From: Burkholderiales bacterium 67-32
GTDB lineage: Bacteria; Pseudomonadota; Gammaproteobacteria; Burkholderiales; Burkholderiaceae_B
Direction: 5' to 3'
Length of the DNA: 64,000 bases
Assembly (NCBI GenBank): GCA_001898625.1
Contig: MKUP01000025.1
Span: 1-64,000 of the forward strand
Shown here: positions 36,057 to 45,608 of the stretch, piece after piece
How positions within the stretch are numbered: position 1 is the stretch's first letter
Layout: each line of letters starts with the position of its first letter
Made by a program: the position numbers and the translations under genes
Notes under the pieces: model-generated
Seen by the model: the letters and a program-made list of their open reading frames with translations, nothing else
Databases searched by the model: none
What the model was told of the DNA's origin: nothing

Positions 36057-38486
36057 TCAGCCGGGCACCGTCTCCCCCTGCTTGTCCACCGGCGTCACCG
36101 CGCGGATCGCATCCTCGACCGTCTCCAGGAAAACGAACTGGAGCTGCTTGCGCGACTCCTCGGGAATGTCGTCGACGTCCTTGCGGTTGCGCGCCGGCAA
36201 CAGCACCGTCTTGATGCCGGCCCGCAACGCGGCCAACACCTTTTCCTTGATGCCCCCGACCGGCAGGACCAGCCCGCGCAGGCTGATCTCGCCCGTCATC
36301 GCCCGGTCCGAGGGAACCGGCTTGTCGGTCATCAGCGAAGTCAGCGCGACGAACATCGCCACCCCGGCGCTGGGACCGTCCTTGGGAATCGCACCCGCCG
36401 GCACGTGGACATGGATGTCGTTGTGCTCGAACAGCGCGGGATCGACGTTCATCGACGCCGCCCGGCCCTTGAGCAGCGTCAGGGCCGCCTGCACGCTTTC
36501 GCGCATCACCTCGCCCAACTGCCCGGTCAGGATCAGCCTGCCGTTGCCCGGCGTGCGGCTGGCCTCGATGAACAGGATGTCGCCTCCGACCGGCGTCCAG
36601 GCCAGGCCCGTGGCCACGCCCGGCATGCCGGTGCGCATGGCGATCTCGCTTTCGAAGCGCGGCGCGCCCAGGATCGCGTGCACATCGTCCACGTCGATGC
36701 GCACGTGCTGCGCGGTCCCTTCGGCCACGCTCATGGCGGCATGGCGAAAGGTGCTGCCGATTTCCCGCTCGAGATTGCGCACGCCGGCTTCGCGGGTATA
36801 GCCATTGATCACCTCGTGGATGGCCGCGTCGGTGATCTCGCCCTGCGCGGGCGTCAGGCCATTGGCCTCGAGCTGGCGCGGCACCAGGTAGCGCCGCGCG
36901 ATCTGGGCCTTCTCTTCCTCGGTGTAGCCCGGCAGCGTGATGATCTCCATGCGGTCGCGCAGCGGGCCGGGGATGCCGTCGAGCACGTTGGCCGTGGCGA
37001 TGAACAGCACCTTGGACAGATCGAACGGCACGCCCAGGTAGTTGTCGCGGAAGGTGTCGTGCTGCTCGGGATCGAGCACCTCCAGCAGCGCGGCGGCGGG
37101 ATCGCCCTGCGCGCTGGCGCCCAGCTTGTCGACCTCGTCCAGCATCATCACGCAGTTGTTCGAACCGGCCTTGTGGATGGCCTGGATCACGTTGCCCGGC
37201 AGCGCGCCGATATAGGTGCGTCGATGGCCGCGTATCTCGGCCTCGTCGTGCACGCCGCCCAGGCTCAGCCGCACGAACTTGCGGCCCGTGGCCTTGGCGA
37301 TGCTCTGGCCCAGCGAGGTCTTGCCCACCCCCGGCGGACCCGAGAAGCACAGCACCGGGCTCTTGCCGGTGGGATTGAGCTTGCGCACGGCCAGGTATTC
37401 CAGGATGCGGCGCTTGATCTTGTCGAGCCCGTAGTGGTCCTCGTCCAGGATCCGGCGGGCCTCGGCGATGTCGATGCGGTCCTCGGTGGACACCGACCAG
37501 GGCAACTCGATCAGCCAGTCCAGGTAGGTGCGGATCATCGAGTACTCGCCCGATGCCTCGGGTATGCCCTCGAGCCGCTTGAGTTCCTTGCGCGCCTGCT
37601 TCTCGGCCTCTTCCGGCATCCCCGCCTTGGCGATGCGCTCGCCCAGTTCCGCCAGTTCGGCGCCGTTGCCCTCGGTCTCGCCCAGTTCCTGCTGGATGGT
37701 CTTGAGTTGCTCGCGCAGCATGACCTCGCGCTGGCGGTCCTCGAAGCGCGCCTTGGTCTGCTGGTCGATGTCGCGGCTGATGCGCAGCACCTCGATCTGA
37801 TGCATCATCAGGGCCAGCACCTTGTCGGCCCGGGCCACGACGTCCACGGTCTCGAGCACGTCCTGCTTTTCCTCGGGCTTGATCTCCATCAACCCCGCAA
37901 TGAAATCCGCCAGCAGCGGCGCCGAGGTCATGTTCTGGATCGAGCCCGCCAGTTCAGCCGGCGCCTGCGGCAACAGTTGCAGGATGTCCAGCGCGCGCGC
38001 CTTGAGCTGGATCAGGCGCGCCTCGATGTCCGAGGTCATGATCTCGGGATCCTCGAAGCGCTGGACCCGCGCCACCATGAACGGATAGCCCTGCAGCAGC
38101 TCGATGATGCGGAAACGCTGCACGCCCTGGCAGATGACGTGATGCGTGCCGTCGGGCGTGGTCACGTAGCGCATCACGTTGGCCACCGTCCCCATGGGAT
38201 GGAGGTCGCCGTCGCCCAGCTCCTCGGCCTCCGGATCGCGTTGCAGCACCACGCCCACCTGGCGGCTGGCCCGCGCGGCTTCCTGCGCGCCGCGCACTGT
38301 GCTCTCGCGGCCGATGGAAATGGGCGCCACCAATCCTGGAAAAAGCACGAGATTGCGCACCGGGATCAGCGTCAGTGCGTCCGACGGCAGCGCGATCGAC
38401 GGCGCGTGCCCCTGGCTCGCGGGCTGCGCGCCCGGCGCCTCCTGCCGTTCCTGCCCCGATTGTTGGTCTCGAAATTCGTTTGCCAT
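36057..38486 (-). CDS. lon: ATP-dependent Lon protease
   Basis: 809 residues, full Lon length. The LonN substrate-binding region covers ~37-240. The AAA+ module has Walker A GPPGVGKTS (~383-391), Walker B MMLDEVDK (~447-453) and DRMEI. The protease domain has catalytic Ser ~706 in DGPSAGVAM and Lys ~749 in GGIKEKV. It degrades misfolded and regulatory proteins in the cytoplasm. The N-terminus is slightly extended by a Q/A-rich tail. It is the last gene of the exporter operon, 44 bp after the Hsp20 gene, so it is probably an additional or stress-linked Lon rather than the housekeeping copy. That distinction is inference. Confidence 0.95.
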   Translation of the reverse strand: MANEFRDQQSGQERQEAPGAQPASQGHAPSIALPSDALTLIPVRNLVLFPGLVAPISIGRESTVRGAQEAARASRQVGVVLQRDPEAEELGDGDLHPMGTVANVMRYVTTPDGTHHVICQGVQRFRIIELLQGYPFMVARVQRFEDPEIMTSDIEARLIQLKARALDILQLLPQAPAELAGSIQNMTSAPLLADFIAGLMEIKPEEKQDVLETVDVVARADKVLALMMHQIEVLRISRDIDQQTKARFEDRQREVMLREQLKTIQQELGETEGNGAELAELGERIAKAGMPEEAEKQARKELKRLEGIPEASGEYSMIRTYLDWLIELPWSVSTEDRIDIAEARRILDEDHYGLDKIKRRILEYLAVRKLNPTGKSPVLCFSGPPGVGKTSLGQSIAKATGRKFVRLSLGGVHDEAEIRGHRRTYIGALPGNVIQAIHKAGSNNCVMMLDEVDKLGASAQGDPAAALLEVLDPEQHDTFRDNYLGVPFDLSKVLFIATANVLDGIPGPLRDRMEIITLPGYTEEEKAQIARRYLVPRQLEANGLTPAQGEITDAAIHEVINGYTREAGVRNLEREIGSTFRHAAMSVAEGTAQHVRIDVDDVHAILGAPRFESEIAMRTGMPGVATGLAWTPVGGDILFIEASRTPGNGRLILTGQLGEVMRESVQAALTLLKGRAASMNVDPALFEHNDIHVHVPAGAIPKDGPSAGVAMFVALTSLMTDKPVPSDRAMTGEISLRGLVLPVGGIKEKVLAALRAGIKTVLLPARNRKDVDDIPEESRKQLQFVFLETVEDAIRAVTPVDKQGETVPG

Positions 38487-38530
38487 GGCTTCTTACCTGT
38501 CCCCGGTTCGAGTTGCGGCGTACCGCCGGT

Positions 38531-38935
38531 CTATCCCAGCTTGAGCAGGGTCAGCAGGAGGCAGCCGTCCACCATCCTGTGCTCCCGGATTTCGAAGGCG
38601 CCCGGCGGCAGCGCGATGCGCCGCTCGAAGCGGCCGTAGGGAATTTCTATGCGGCGGATGTGGGCCTCGGCCGGTGCCGGCAAGGGGCGTTCGCCCACCA
38701 CGGTAAGCGTCGCCCCATCGATCAGCACCTGGACCTGGTCGGGTGCGACACCGGGCAGCGCGACCAGCACGGACAAAGCGCGGCCGGTCTCGAAGATGTC
38801 GATGGGGGGCTCCCAGGTGGGCCCCTGAGGTCCGGCCGGGCCCGGACGGAAGAACTGGCGATGCAGGTTGTCCGCCTGCTCCAGCAGCCTGACCGCGTCG
38901 ATCCACATGGCATTGGACGGTTTGCGATAGATCAT
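38531..38935 (-). CDS. Hsp20/alpha-crystallin small heat shock protein
   Basis: 134 residues. A short N-terminal arm (VRLLEQADNLHRQFF) is followed by an alpha-crystallin domain: PPIDIFETGRALSVLVALPG, LTVVGERPLPAPAEAHIRRI and PYGRFERRIALPPG. The C-terminus (LLLTLLKLG) lacks a clear IxI anchor. Small Hsps hold unfolded proteins for refolding or proteolysis. The start overlaps the stop of the NodT-type channel gene by 4 bp, so it is translated with the exporter. Lon follows, giving a chaperone/protease pair. Confidence 0.88.
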   Translation of the reverse strand: MIYRKPSNAMWIDAVRLLEQADNLHRQFFRPGPAGPQGPTWEPPIDIFETGRALSVLVALPGVAPDQVQVLIDGATLTVVGERPLPAPAEAHIRRIEIPYGRFERRIALPPGAFEIREHRMVDGCLLLTLLKLG

Positions 38936-40506
38936 GGTCCTTGTCCTTGCTCGGGGCGCCCCGATGGCTCCAAATTAAGGCGCCGCGCCGCATCTGGCAA
39001 TAGGGGATGGAAAAACTGCTGCCCGCCCCCGCCTATGGCCTTGTAGACCGCGACCAGCCCGATCCGCAGTTGGCTGTCGCTTTGCGCGAGGTCGCGCCTG
39101 GCCTGCAGCAGGGTACGCCGGGCATCCAGCTCCGGCAGGAAGTCCGTCATCCCGCCGGCGTGGCGCGCCCGGGCCAGGTCGAGGGCATCGCCGCTGGCGC
39201 GCAGCTTGCGCTGCAATTCCTGATTGCGCCGGCGTTCGGCGCCATAGCCGGTCAGGGCATCGTCGATCTCCTGCCACGCGCGCAGCACCGTCTGCTGGTA
39301 GGACACCGCCGCCTCCTGCTGCGCCAGTTCGCGCAGCGCCACGGTGGTGCGTCGCCGCCCCTGGTCGAACAGCGGCAGCGACAGGCTGGGGCCCACCGAC
39401 CAGCGCCGGCTGCCCCATTCGCCGAACTTGCCATCCTTGAACGATTCGTAGCCGAAGCTCGCGCCCAGCACGATGCGCGGATACAGGTCAGCCGTGGCGA
39501 TGCCGATGTCGGCCGTAGCCGCATGCAGCCGGGCCTCGGCCGCTCGGATGTCGGGCCGGCGCAGCGCCACCTGGGACGGCAGACCCAGCGCCAGGTCGGG
39601 CATGGCGGCATCCGCGCCCCGCGTTTCGCTCAACACCTCCCGCAGCGCGCCGGGTGGCTGGCCGACCAGGAGGCCGATGCGGTTGGCCGCTGCGGCCTCC
39701 TGCGCGCGCAGGGGTGCCAGCCGCCCGTTCAGGTCGGCCAGCAGCGCCTGCTGCCGTGACACGTCCAGCGCGTCGATCTGCCCGCCGCGCTGCCGCGCCC
39801 GCAGGATATCCAGGGACGCCTGGGCCGCGGTGATGTCCTCTTGCAGCCACCGCAGTTGCGACTGAGTGCCGCGCAGTTCGAAGTAGTTGCGGGCAATCTC
39901 GCTCGCCACGGCCAGCCGCGCCTGCGCCAGCGCCGCCGCCGAAGCGGCCACGTCCGCATCGGCCGCCTCGATCGAGCGCGCGACCCGGCCCCACAGGTCG
40001 ATTTCCCAGGATGCATCGAACCCCGCCTGGTACAGCGTGAACGGGTCGCTAAGCACCGACACGAGCTGGTCGCGATTGTTGGGCGCGATGGCATCCAGCA
40101 ACCGGGTGCCGGCGCCGTACTCGCTCTGGCGCTGGCGCGACACCCCCGCCGACAAACCCACGTCCGGCCCGCGCTGCGCGGCCACCGTCTGCCGCATGAG
40201 CCGGCTCTGGGCGAATCGCAGCGCCGCGGTGCGCAGGTCGGGGCTCGCCTCGCGCGCCTGGGCCAGCAGCGCGTCCAGCCGCGCATCCTGGAAGGTCTCC
40301 CACCATCGCTCCGGCGGCGCCGCCGTGGAGACCGGATCGCGCAGGGTCTCGGGGCCGCCGCGCCAACTGTTCCAGTCCGCCGGCTGTGCGGGCGTGGGCG
40401 CCGTGAACTCCGGCCCCACGGCCGCGCAGCCGCCCAGCAACAACGCGAGCACGGCCGCTTGCAGAAGGGGACGGGCCCCGGGCCGGCGGATGGGATCGCA
40501 TGCCAT
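38932..40506 (-). CDS. NodT/OprM-type outer-membrane efflux channel lipoprotein
   Basis: 524 residues. Lipoprotein signal with lipobox LLGGCAAVG. Two repeated TolC-like segments follow (LLAQAREASPDLRTAALRFA; LRRPDIRAAEARLHAATADI). The GPEFTAP start and TDFLPELDARRTLLQARRDL region are typical of the NodT family. It forms the trimeric channel of a tripartite pump. Here the partners encoded upstream are an HlyD adaptor and ABC permeases rather than an RND pump. It lies 12 bp after the second permease gene. Confidence 0.93.
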   Translation of the reverse strand: MACDPIRRPGARPLLQAAVLALLLGGCAAVGPEFTAPTPAQPADWNSWRGGPETLRDPVSTAAPPERWWETFQDARLDALLAQAREASPDLRTAALRFAQSRLMRQTVAAQRGPDVGLSAGVSRQRQSEYGAGTRLLDAIAPNNRDQLVSVLSDPFTLYQAGFDASWEIDLWGRVARSIEAADADVAASAAALAQARLAVASEIARNYFELRGTQSQLRWLQEDITAAQASLDILRARQRGGQIDALDVSRQQALLADLNGRLAPLRAQEAAAANRIGLLVGQPPGALREVLSETRGADAAMPDLALGLPSQVALRRPDIRAAEARLHAATADIGIATADLYPRIVLGASFGYESFKDGKFGEWGSRRWSVGPSLSLPLFDQGRRRTTVALRELAQQEAAVSYQQTVLRAWQEIDDALTGYGAERRRNQELQRKLRASGDALDLARARHAGGMTDFLPELDARRTLLQARRDLAQSDSQLRIGLVAVYKAIGGGGQQFFHPLLPDAARRLNLEPSGRPEQGQGP

Positions 40507-40518
40507 GCTTGTCTCCAG

Positions 40519-41634
40519 TCAAACCAGACGATGGCGGAACAGCCACGCCGCCAGCGGCAGCGTCACCGCGCCCAGGACGAACATGGGCACGAGATTGCGC
40601 CACAGCGACAGCAGGCCGGCGCCTTCCAGATACACCCGCTGCACGAGGTCGATGGCGAAGCGCAGCGGGTTCGCCAGGGTCGCGACCTGCAGGGGATCGG
40701 GCATGTTGCGCACCGGCGTGGCCAGGCCCGACAGCAGCATCAGCGGCATGATCAGCACGAAGGTATAGAGCATGGCCTGCTGCATGTTGACCGAGACCGC
40801 CGAGATGGACAGCCCGATTCCCACGCAGGCCACGGTGAAGATCGCCAGGCCCGCGTAAAGCGTCGCCAGCGATCCGGCCATGGGGATGCGGAACCAGAAC
40901 AGCGCGACGCACAGGATGATGGACGATTGCACGAGGCCGATCAGGACCGGCGGAACGGCCTTCCCCAGCATGATTTCCATGGGCGTGTAGGGCGTCACCA
41001 GCAACTGGTCGAAGGTGCCCTGCTCGCGCTCGCGCGCGACCGAGAGCGCGGTCAGCATCAGGGTCTGCATCATGCTGAGCGCGGCGATCAGCGCCGGCAT
41101 GATGTTCCAGCGCGTCTCGAGATTGGGGTTGTACCAGACGCGCGGCACGGCGGTGACCGGCATCCCGCCGCCGCGCAGCTCGGCGTTGTAGGCCGCCACG
41201 ATCTCGGCGACGTGGGCGGATGCCTGGCCGGCGGTGGTCGAGTTGCGGCCATCCAGGATGACCTGCAAGGGGGCCTCCTGCCCCTGCGCCAGCCGCGCCT
41301 CGAAGTCCGGCCCGAATTGCAGGACCAGTAGCGCGTCGCCGGCATCCACCACGCGCGCGATGTCCCGGGGCGCCGTCAGCGTGGCCACGCGGTGGAAGAC
41401 CCCGGTGCCGTCCAGGCGCGCCAGCAGCCGGGCCGACGCCGCGCCCTGGCTCTGGTCCAGCACCGCGTACGGCACGTTCGTCAGGTTGTAGGTCGCGGCA
41501 TAGCCGAACACGAAACTCTGGAGCAAAGCGGGCACGACCAGGATGGCCCGGTTGGCGGGGTCCTTCAGGATGGCCAGTAATTCCTTGCGGCACAGCTGGG
41601 CCAGGCGTCGCCAGAAGTCGATGAAGTCATCCAT
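40519..41634 (-). CDS. ABC-2 type permease (YbhR-like)
   Basis: 371 residues. One N-terminal membrane helix (~28-48) is followed by a ~140-residue periplasmic domain and a C-terminal group of five helices, the ABC-2/YbhR-YbhS topology. The motif EREQGTFDQLLVTPYTPMEI is a family signature. It forms an inner-membrane pore with the adjacent permease. It lies 3 bp after that gene. Confidence 0.92.
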   Translation of the reverse strand: MDDFIDFWRRLAQLCRKELLAILKDPANRAILVVPALLQSFVFGYAATYNLTNVPYAVLDQSQGAASARLLARLDGTGVFHRVATLTAPRDIARVVDAGDALLVLQFGPDFEARLAQGQEAPLQVILDGRNSTTAGQASAHVAEIVAAYNAELRGGGMPVTAVPRVWYNPNLETRWNIMPALIAALSMMQTLMLTALSVAREREQGTFDQLLVTPYTPMEIMLGKAVPPVLIGLVQSSIILCVALFWFRIPMAGSLATLYAGLAIFTVACVGIGLSISAVSVNMQQAMLYTFVLIMPLMLLSGLATPVRNMPDPLQVATLANPLRFAIDLVQRVYLEGAGLLSLWRNLVPMFVLGAVTLPLAAWLFRHRLV

Positions 41635-41637
41635 GCG

Positions 41638-42777
41638 TCAGTCCAGCCTCTTGCGCGTGACCAGCCGCGCCACGCCCAGCAGCACGACGGCGTAGGCCGC
41701 CAGGATGGCGCAGTTCCTGGCGATCAGCGGCCAGTTGTTGCCGGCCAGGAACAGCGACTTGATCAGTTCCATGAAATAGGTGGCCGGCAGGATCTGCCCA
41801 ATGACCCGGATGGCCGTCGGCACGTTGCGCAGGTCGAACATGAATCCGGACAGCATCAGGGCCGGCAGGAAACTCGCGATCAGGGCCACCTGGCTGGCCA
41901 GGAACTGATTGCGGGTCACCGACGAGATCACCAGGCCGATGCCCAGCGCGACGAGCAGATAAAGCATGGCGCTGAACAGCAGGACCAGCAGCGATCCGTA
42001 CATGGGTACATGGAACAGGAAGGCCGCCGCGGCCAGGCACAGCGCCAGCCCGATCAGCCCCACGCAGAAATAGGGAATGATCTTGGCCAGCAGCACTTCC
42101 ACCGGCCGCACCGGCGTGACGAACAGCGACTCCAGCGTGCCCCGCTCCCACTCGCGCGCCATGACGAGCGCCGTCAGGAAGGCGCCCACCAGCGTCATGA
42201 TCAGCACGATCAGCCCGGGTACGAGATACCACGTGCTGTTGTTGGCGGCGTTGAACCACATGCGGTCGACCACCTGGACCTGGCCCGCGGCCGGCCGCGG
42301 GGCCTCGCCGCGGTCGGCCCGTTTCTGGCTCCACGACGCCAGCGCGCCGGCGACGTAGCCGCGTATCATCGTCGCGCGGCTGGCGTCCGCGCCTTGCAGC
42401 AGGACCTGCACCTGCGCGTCGCCGGCGGCCAGCCGCCGCGAGAAGTCCGCCGGCACCAGCACGGCGGCGTCCACTTCCCGCGCGCGCATCAGCGCGTAGG
42501 CCTCGTGCGCCGAGCCGACCACGCGGGGCGCCAGATAACCCGGCGTGGACAATCCGGCCACCACGTCGCGCGCGACCGGCGAGGCATCGTCCAGCACCAC
42601 CGCCACGGGCGCGTTCTTCACGTCCAGCGACAACCCATAGCCGAAGATCAGGATCAGGACGATGGGCAGCGCGATGCCCATCATCAGGTTGGCGCGGTCG
42701 CGCAGCAACTGGCGCACCTCCTTGCGGGTCAAGGAGACCAGGCGCCGCCAGAAGCCGCCGGACCCAGGCGCGCTCAT
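41638..42777 (-). CDS. ABC-2 type permease (YbhS-like)
   Basis: 379 residues from ATG 42777, overlapping the ATPase gene's stop by 4 bp. WRRLVSLTRKEVRQLLRDRA and ALPIVLILIFGYGLSLD open the first helix. EWERGTLESLFVTPVRPVEV is the family signature, and five to six helices fill the C-terminal half. It pairs with the YbhR-like permease as a heterodimer. The energy source is the fused ATPase encoded just upstream. Confidence 0.92.
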   Translation of the reverse strand: MSAPGSGGFWRRLVSLTRKEVRQLLRDRANLMMGIALPIVLILIFGYGLSLDVKNAPVAVVLDDASPVARDVVAGLSTPGYLAPRVVGSAHEAYALMRAREVDAAVLVPADFSRRLAAGDAQVQVLLQGADASRATMIRGYVAGALASWSQKRADRGEAPRPAAGQVQVVDRMWFNAANNSTWYLVPGLIVLIMTLVGAFLTALVMAREWERGTLESLFVTPVRPVEVLLAKIIPYFCVGLIGLALCLAAAAFLFHVPMYGSLLVLLFSAMLYLLVALGIGLVISSVTRNQFLASQVALIASFLPALMLSGFMFDLRNVPTAIRVIGQILPATYFMELIKSLFLAGNNWPLIARNCAILAAYAVVLLGVARLVTRKRLD

Positions 42778-44537
42778 GCCACGGCCTCTGCAGTCTCGCG
42801 CTTGCGGCCACGCTCGACGATGCCGATGAACGCCTCTTCCATGTTCATGCGGCGCGCGTCCGTCTCGCCCGCCTGCTTGCGCACCTGCTGCGGCGTGCCC
42901 AACGCCAGCAGCCGCCCGGCATCCTGGATGACGATGCGGTCGCAGTACTCGGCCTCTTCCATGAAGTGCGTCGTCACGACGACGGTGGTACCGTCGGCGG
43001 CCAGCGTCGTGATCCGGCGCCAGAACTCGCGCCGCGCCAGCGCGTCGGCACCGCTGGTGGGTTCGTCCAGGAACAGGATGTCGGGTTGGTGCAGCAGGGC
43101 GACCGCCATCGCCAGCCGCTGCCTGTAACCGCCGGGCAGGCGCCCGCTGGCCGCGTTTGCCTGGGCTTCCAGTCCGAACTGCGCCAGCACCTCCCCAATG
43201 CGCGCGCGCAGGCGCTCGCCATGCAGGCCATAGGCGCTGCCGAAGAACGTCAGGTTTTCCATCACGCTCAAGTTGCCGTACAGCGCGAACCGCTGCGACA
43301 CGTAGCCCACGCTGCGCCGCGCCCGCGCCGGCGCGGTCCGCAGGTCCACCCCCGCCACCTGCAGGACGCCGCTGCTGGCGGGCAGCAGGCCGCACAGCAT
43401 GCGAAAGGTCGTCGTCTTGCCCGCGCCATTGGGGCCGAGCAGGCCGAATATCTCGCCCTTCTTCACCGTGAAGCTGGTGCGGTCCACGGCGACGAAATCG
43501 CCGAACTTGCGCACCAGGTCGCGGACCTCGATGATGGCTTCGCCGCTGGCGGCTTGCGCGCGCAGCGCGGGCAACGGCGCCGCCGCACCGGCCTCCGACT
43601 GGCTTTCCCGCAGCAGCACCATGAAGCCGTCTTCCAGCCTGGCCTCGACCGGCCGCCAGGCCAGGGCGTCCCCCGGCTGCTGCGCAGTCTCCCCCCGCTC
43701 CGCCTGGCGGCGGATCACCCGCACCTCGCCGCCCTGGGGCACGGCATCGATGATGCGGGCCGTATCGTCCAGCAGGCGCGCCTGCAGCAGCCGGGCCGGC
43801 TCGCCCGGCGGCGGCGGCGCCACGAAGCACAGCCCGCGCGCGGGGCGGCGGATGTCCTCGGGCCGGCCCTGCGCCAGCAGCCTGCCCTCGTGCAGCACGA
43901 ACACCCGGGCACAGCGTTCGGCTTCGTCCAGATAAGTGGTGCTGACGATCACGGACAGGCGCTCGTCGTCGACCAGTTGCCGGACGATCTGCCACAGCTC
44001 CCGGCGCGACAAGGGGTCCACGCCCACCGTCGGTTCGTCCAGCAGCAGGAGTTCCGGCGACCGGACCAGCGTGCAGGCCAGCCCCAGCTTCTGCTTCATG
44101 CCACCCGACAGCTTGCCCGCGGGGCGGGCGGTGAAGCGGCCGAGATCGGTCATCTCCAGCAGACGGGCGTAGCGCCCGCGCCGCTGTTCCCGGGACACGC
44201 CATGCAGGTCGGCGTACAGGTCCAGGTTCTCCTGCACGCTCAGGTCCTCGTACAGGCCGAAACGCTGGGGCATGTAGCTGATGCGGTTCTGCACCGACTG
44301 CGGATCCGCGGCAACGTCCACGTCCAGCACCCGCAGCGATCCCTCGGGCTTCATCAGGCCGGCGACCAGGCGCAGCAGGGTCGTCTTGCCCGCGCCGTCC
44401 GGTCCGACCAGCGCGGTCAGCGCGCCGGCGGGCGCATCCAGCGAGATGCCGTCCAGCGCCACGGTCTCGCGCTCCCCGCGCTCGGCGGGAAAACGCTTGC
44501 GCACGTCGCGCGCCACGACGACGGCCGCTTCGCTCAT
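42774..44537 (-). CDS. Fused double ABC ATPase (YbhF-like)
   Basis: 587 residues from ATG 44537. It has two nucleotide-binding domains in one chain. The first has Walker A GPDGAGKTT, signature LSGGMKQKL and Walker B LLLLDEPTVGVD. The second has GPNGAGKTT, LPGGYRQRL and ILFLDEPTSGAD. The signature Ser is replaced by Pro in the second domain, so the two sites may differ in activity. It powers export by the two permeases. It overlaps both neighbouring genes by 4 bp. Confidence 0.94.
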   Translation of the reverse strand: MSEAAVVVARDVRKRFPAERGERETVALDGISLDAPAGALTALVGPDGAGKTTLLRLVAGLMKPEGSLRVLDVDVAADPQSVQNRISYMPQRFGLYEDLSVQENLDLYADLHGVSREQRRGRYARLLEMTDLGRFTARPAGKLSGGMKQKLGLACTLVRSPELLLLDEPTVGVDPLSRRELWQIVRQLVDDERLSVIVSTTYLDEAERCARVFVLHEGRLLAQGRPEDIRRPARGLCFVAPPPPGEPARLLQARLLDDTARIIDAVPQGGEVRVIRRQAERGETAQQPGDALAWRPVEARLEDGFMVLLRESQSEAGAAAPLPALRAQAASGEAIIEVRDLVRKFGDFVAVDRTSFTVKKGEIFGLLGPNGAGKTTTFRMLCGLLPASSGVLQVAGVDLRTAPARARRSVGYVSQRFALYGNLSVMENLTFFGSAYGLHGERLRARIGEVLAQFGLEAQANAASGRLPGGYRQRLAMAVALLHQPDILFLDEPTSGADALARREFWRRITTLAADGTTVVVTTHFMEEAEYCDRIVIQDAGRLLALGTPQQVRKQAGETDARRMNMEEAFIGIVERGRKRETAEAVA

Positions 44538-45550
44538 CGCCCGGGCGCTCCTTCGCCCTGCCGGTCCCGCGCGATGCGAACGGTGGCCGGCATGCCCAGC
44601 CGCAGCCGGTCCTGCGGGTCGTCCACCCGCACGCGCATCTCGTAGACCAGGCTGGTCCGCAACTCCTCGGTCTGTACGTTTCTGGGCGTGAACTCGGCCA
44701 CCGACGAGATGTAGCCGATGCGGCCGGCAATGGGCCGGTCGGGCCGGCTGTCGGTCACGACCTCGGCCGCCATGCCGGGCCTGACGTGCCCCAGTTGCGG
44801 CTCCGATACATAGACGCGCACCCATTTGGGATCGGTGATCGCCAATGTGTAGGCGGGACGCTGGGGCGAGGCCATGTCGCCGGGCTCGAGCAGCCGGGCG
44901 CGCACGACGGCGTCGGTCGGCGCCTTCAGTTCGGTCTGCTCCAGACGATAGGCGATCAGCGCCAGTTCGGCCCGCGAGACTTCCAGTTGGGCCTCGGCCT
45001 GCGCGATGTCTTCCTTGCGCGGTCCGACGCGCGCCAGTTGCAGCCCCTTGCTGCGGTTGTCCCATTGCGCCCGCGCCACCCGCAGGCGCGACGCGGCATT
45101 GTCCAGGTCCTGCTGGCTGACCCCGCGTCCGCCGGTGTTCGCGGCGATGCCTCGAAGCCGCGCGAGCTGCTGCTCCGCCAGTTCGGCTTCCGCCTGGGCC
45201 GACGCCACCTGGGCCTGCGCCTGGGCCACTTCCTCGGGCCGGGTGCCGTTGCGCAGCCGCAGCAGCGCTTGCTCCTGCACGGCGATACGGGCGCGCGCCT
45301 GGACCTCCTGCAAGCGCAGCGAACGGTCGTCCAGCACCGCCAGGACGTCGCCGGCCTTGACGCGGTCGCCTTCCTCGACCTGCATCCGGGCCACCCTGTC
45401 GCTGCCGTCGAACGCCAGCACCACCTGCCGGATATCGACGTTGCCGTAAAGCGTCAGGCCATCCTGGGCGGGCGCCGGACGCAGGACATACCATGCCGCC
45501 CCCGCCAGCACTACCGCCACCAGTACGCCTCCTGCCAGCACCTTCTTCAT
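44534..45550 (-). CDS. HlyD-family membrane fusion protein (YbhG-like)
   Basis: 338 residues. An N-terminal signal anchor (VLAGGVLVAVVLAGAAWYVL) is followed by a biotinyl-lipoyl half (LTLYGNVDIRQVVLAFDGSD), a long coiled-coil hairpin (~90-190, Gln/Ala/Glu-rich) and beta-barrel segments. It spans the periplasm between the permeases and the NodT-type channel. First gene of the operon, opposite the TetR gene. Confidence 0.93.
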   Translation of the reverse strand: MKKVLAGGVLVAVVLAGAAWYVLRPAPAQDGLTLYGNVDIRQVVLAFDGSDRVARMQVEEGDRVKAGDVLAVLDDRSLRLQEVQARARIAVQEQALLRLRNGTRPEEVAQAQAQVASAQAEAELAEQQLARLRGIAANTGGRGVSQQDLDNAASRLRVARAQWDNRSKGLQLARVGPRKEDIAQAEAQLEVSRAELALIAYRLEQTELKAPTDAVVRARLLEPGDMASPQRPAYTLAITDPKWVRVYVSEPQLGHVRPGMAAEVVTDSRPDRPIAGRIGYISSVAEFTPRNVQTEELRTSLVYEMRVRVDDPQDRLRLGMPATVRIARDRQGEGAPGR

Positions 45551-45592
45551 CGCCGCCGCCCTTGGAAACCGTCGGTCGGCAAATTATATAAC

Positions 45593-45608
45593 TCAAATTT
45601 CAATTTGA
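45593..45608. promoter_or_regulatory. TetR operator in the exporter/regulator promoter
   Basis: TCAAATTTCAATTTGA is a 16-bp sequence with perfect 7-bp arms around TC. It lies in an AT-rich patch between the divergent HlyD and TetR genes, a typical operator for autoregulation and exporter repression. Its right end touches the upstream-most ATG of the TetR gene. Confidence 0.65.

Noticed and set aside
30802-36801. A 1999-residue plus-strand open frame opposite the autotransporter
   Set aside because: It is the mirror of the glycine-repeat coding sequence in very GC-rich DNA. The protein is Arg/Ala/Gly/His-rich and has no domain, and the minus-strand frame has a signal peptide, repeats and beta-barrel.
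36405-38639. 744-residue plus-strand frame opposite Lon
   Set aside because: Shadow of the lon reading frame; low-complexity His/Arg/Ala composition and no motif, whereas the minus strand encodes a complete Lon.
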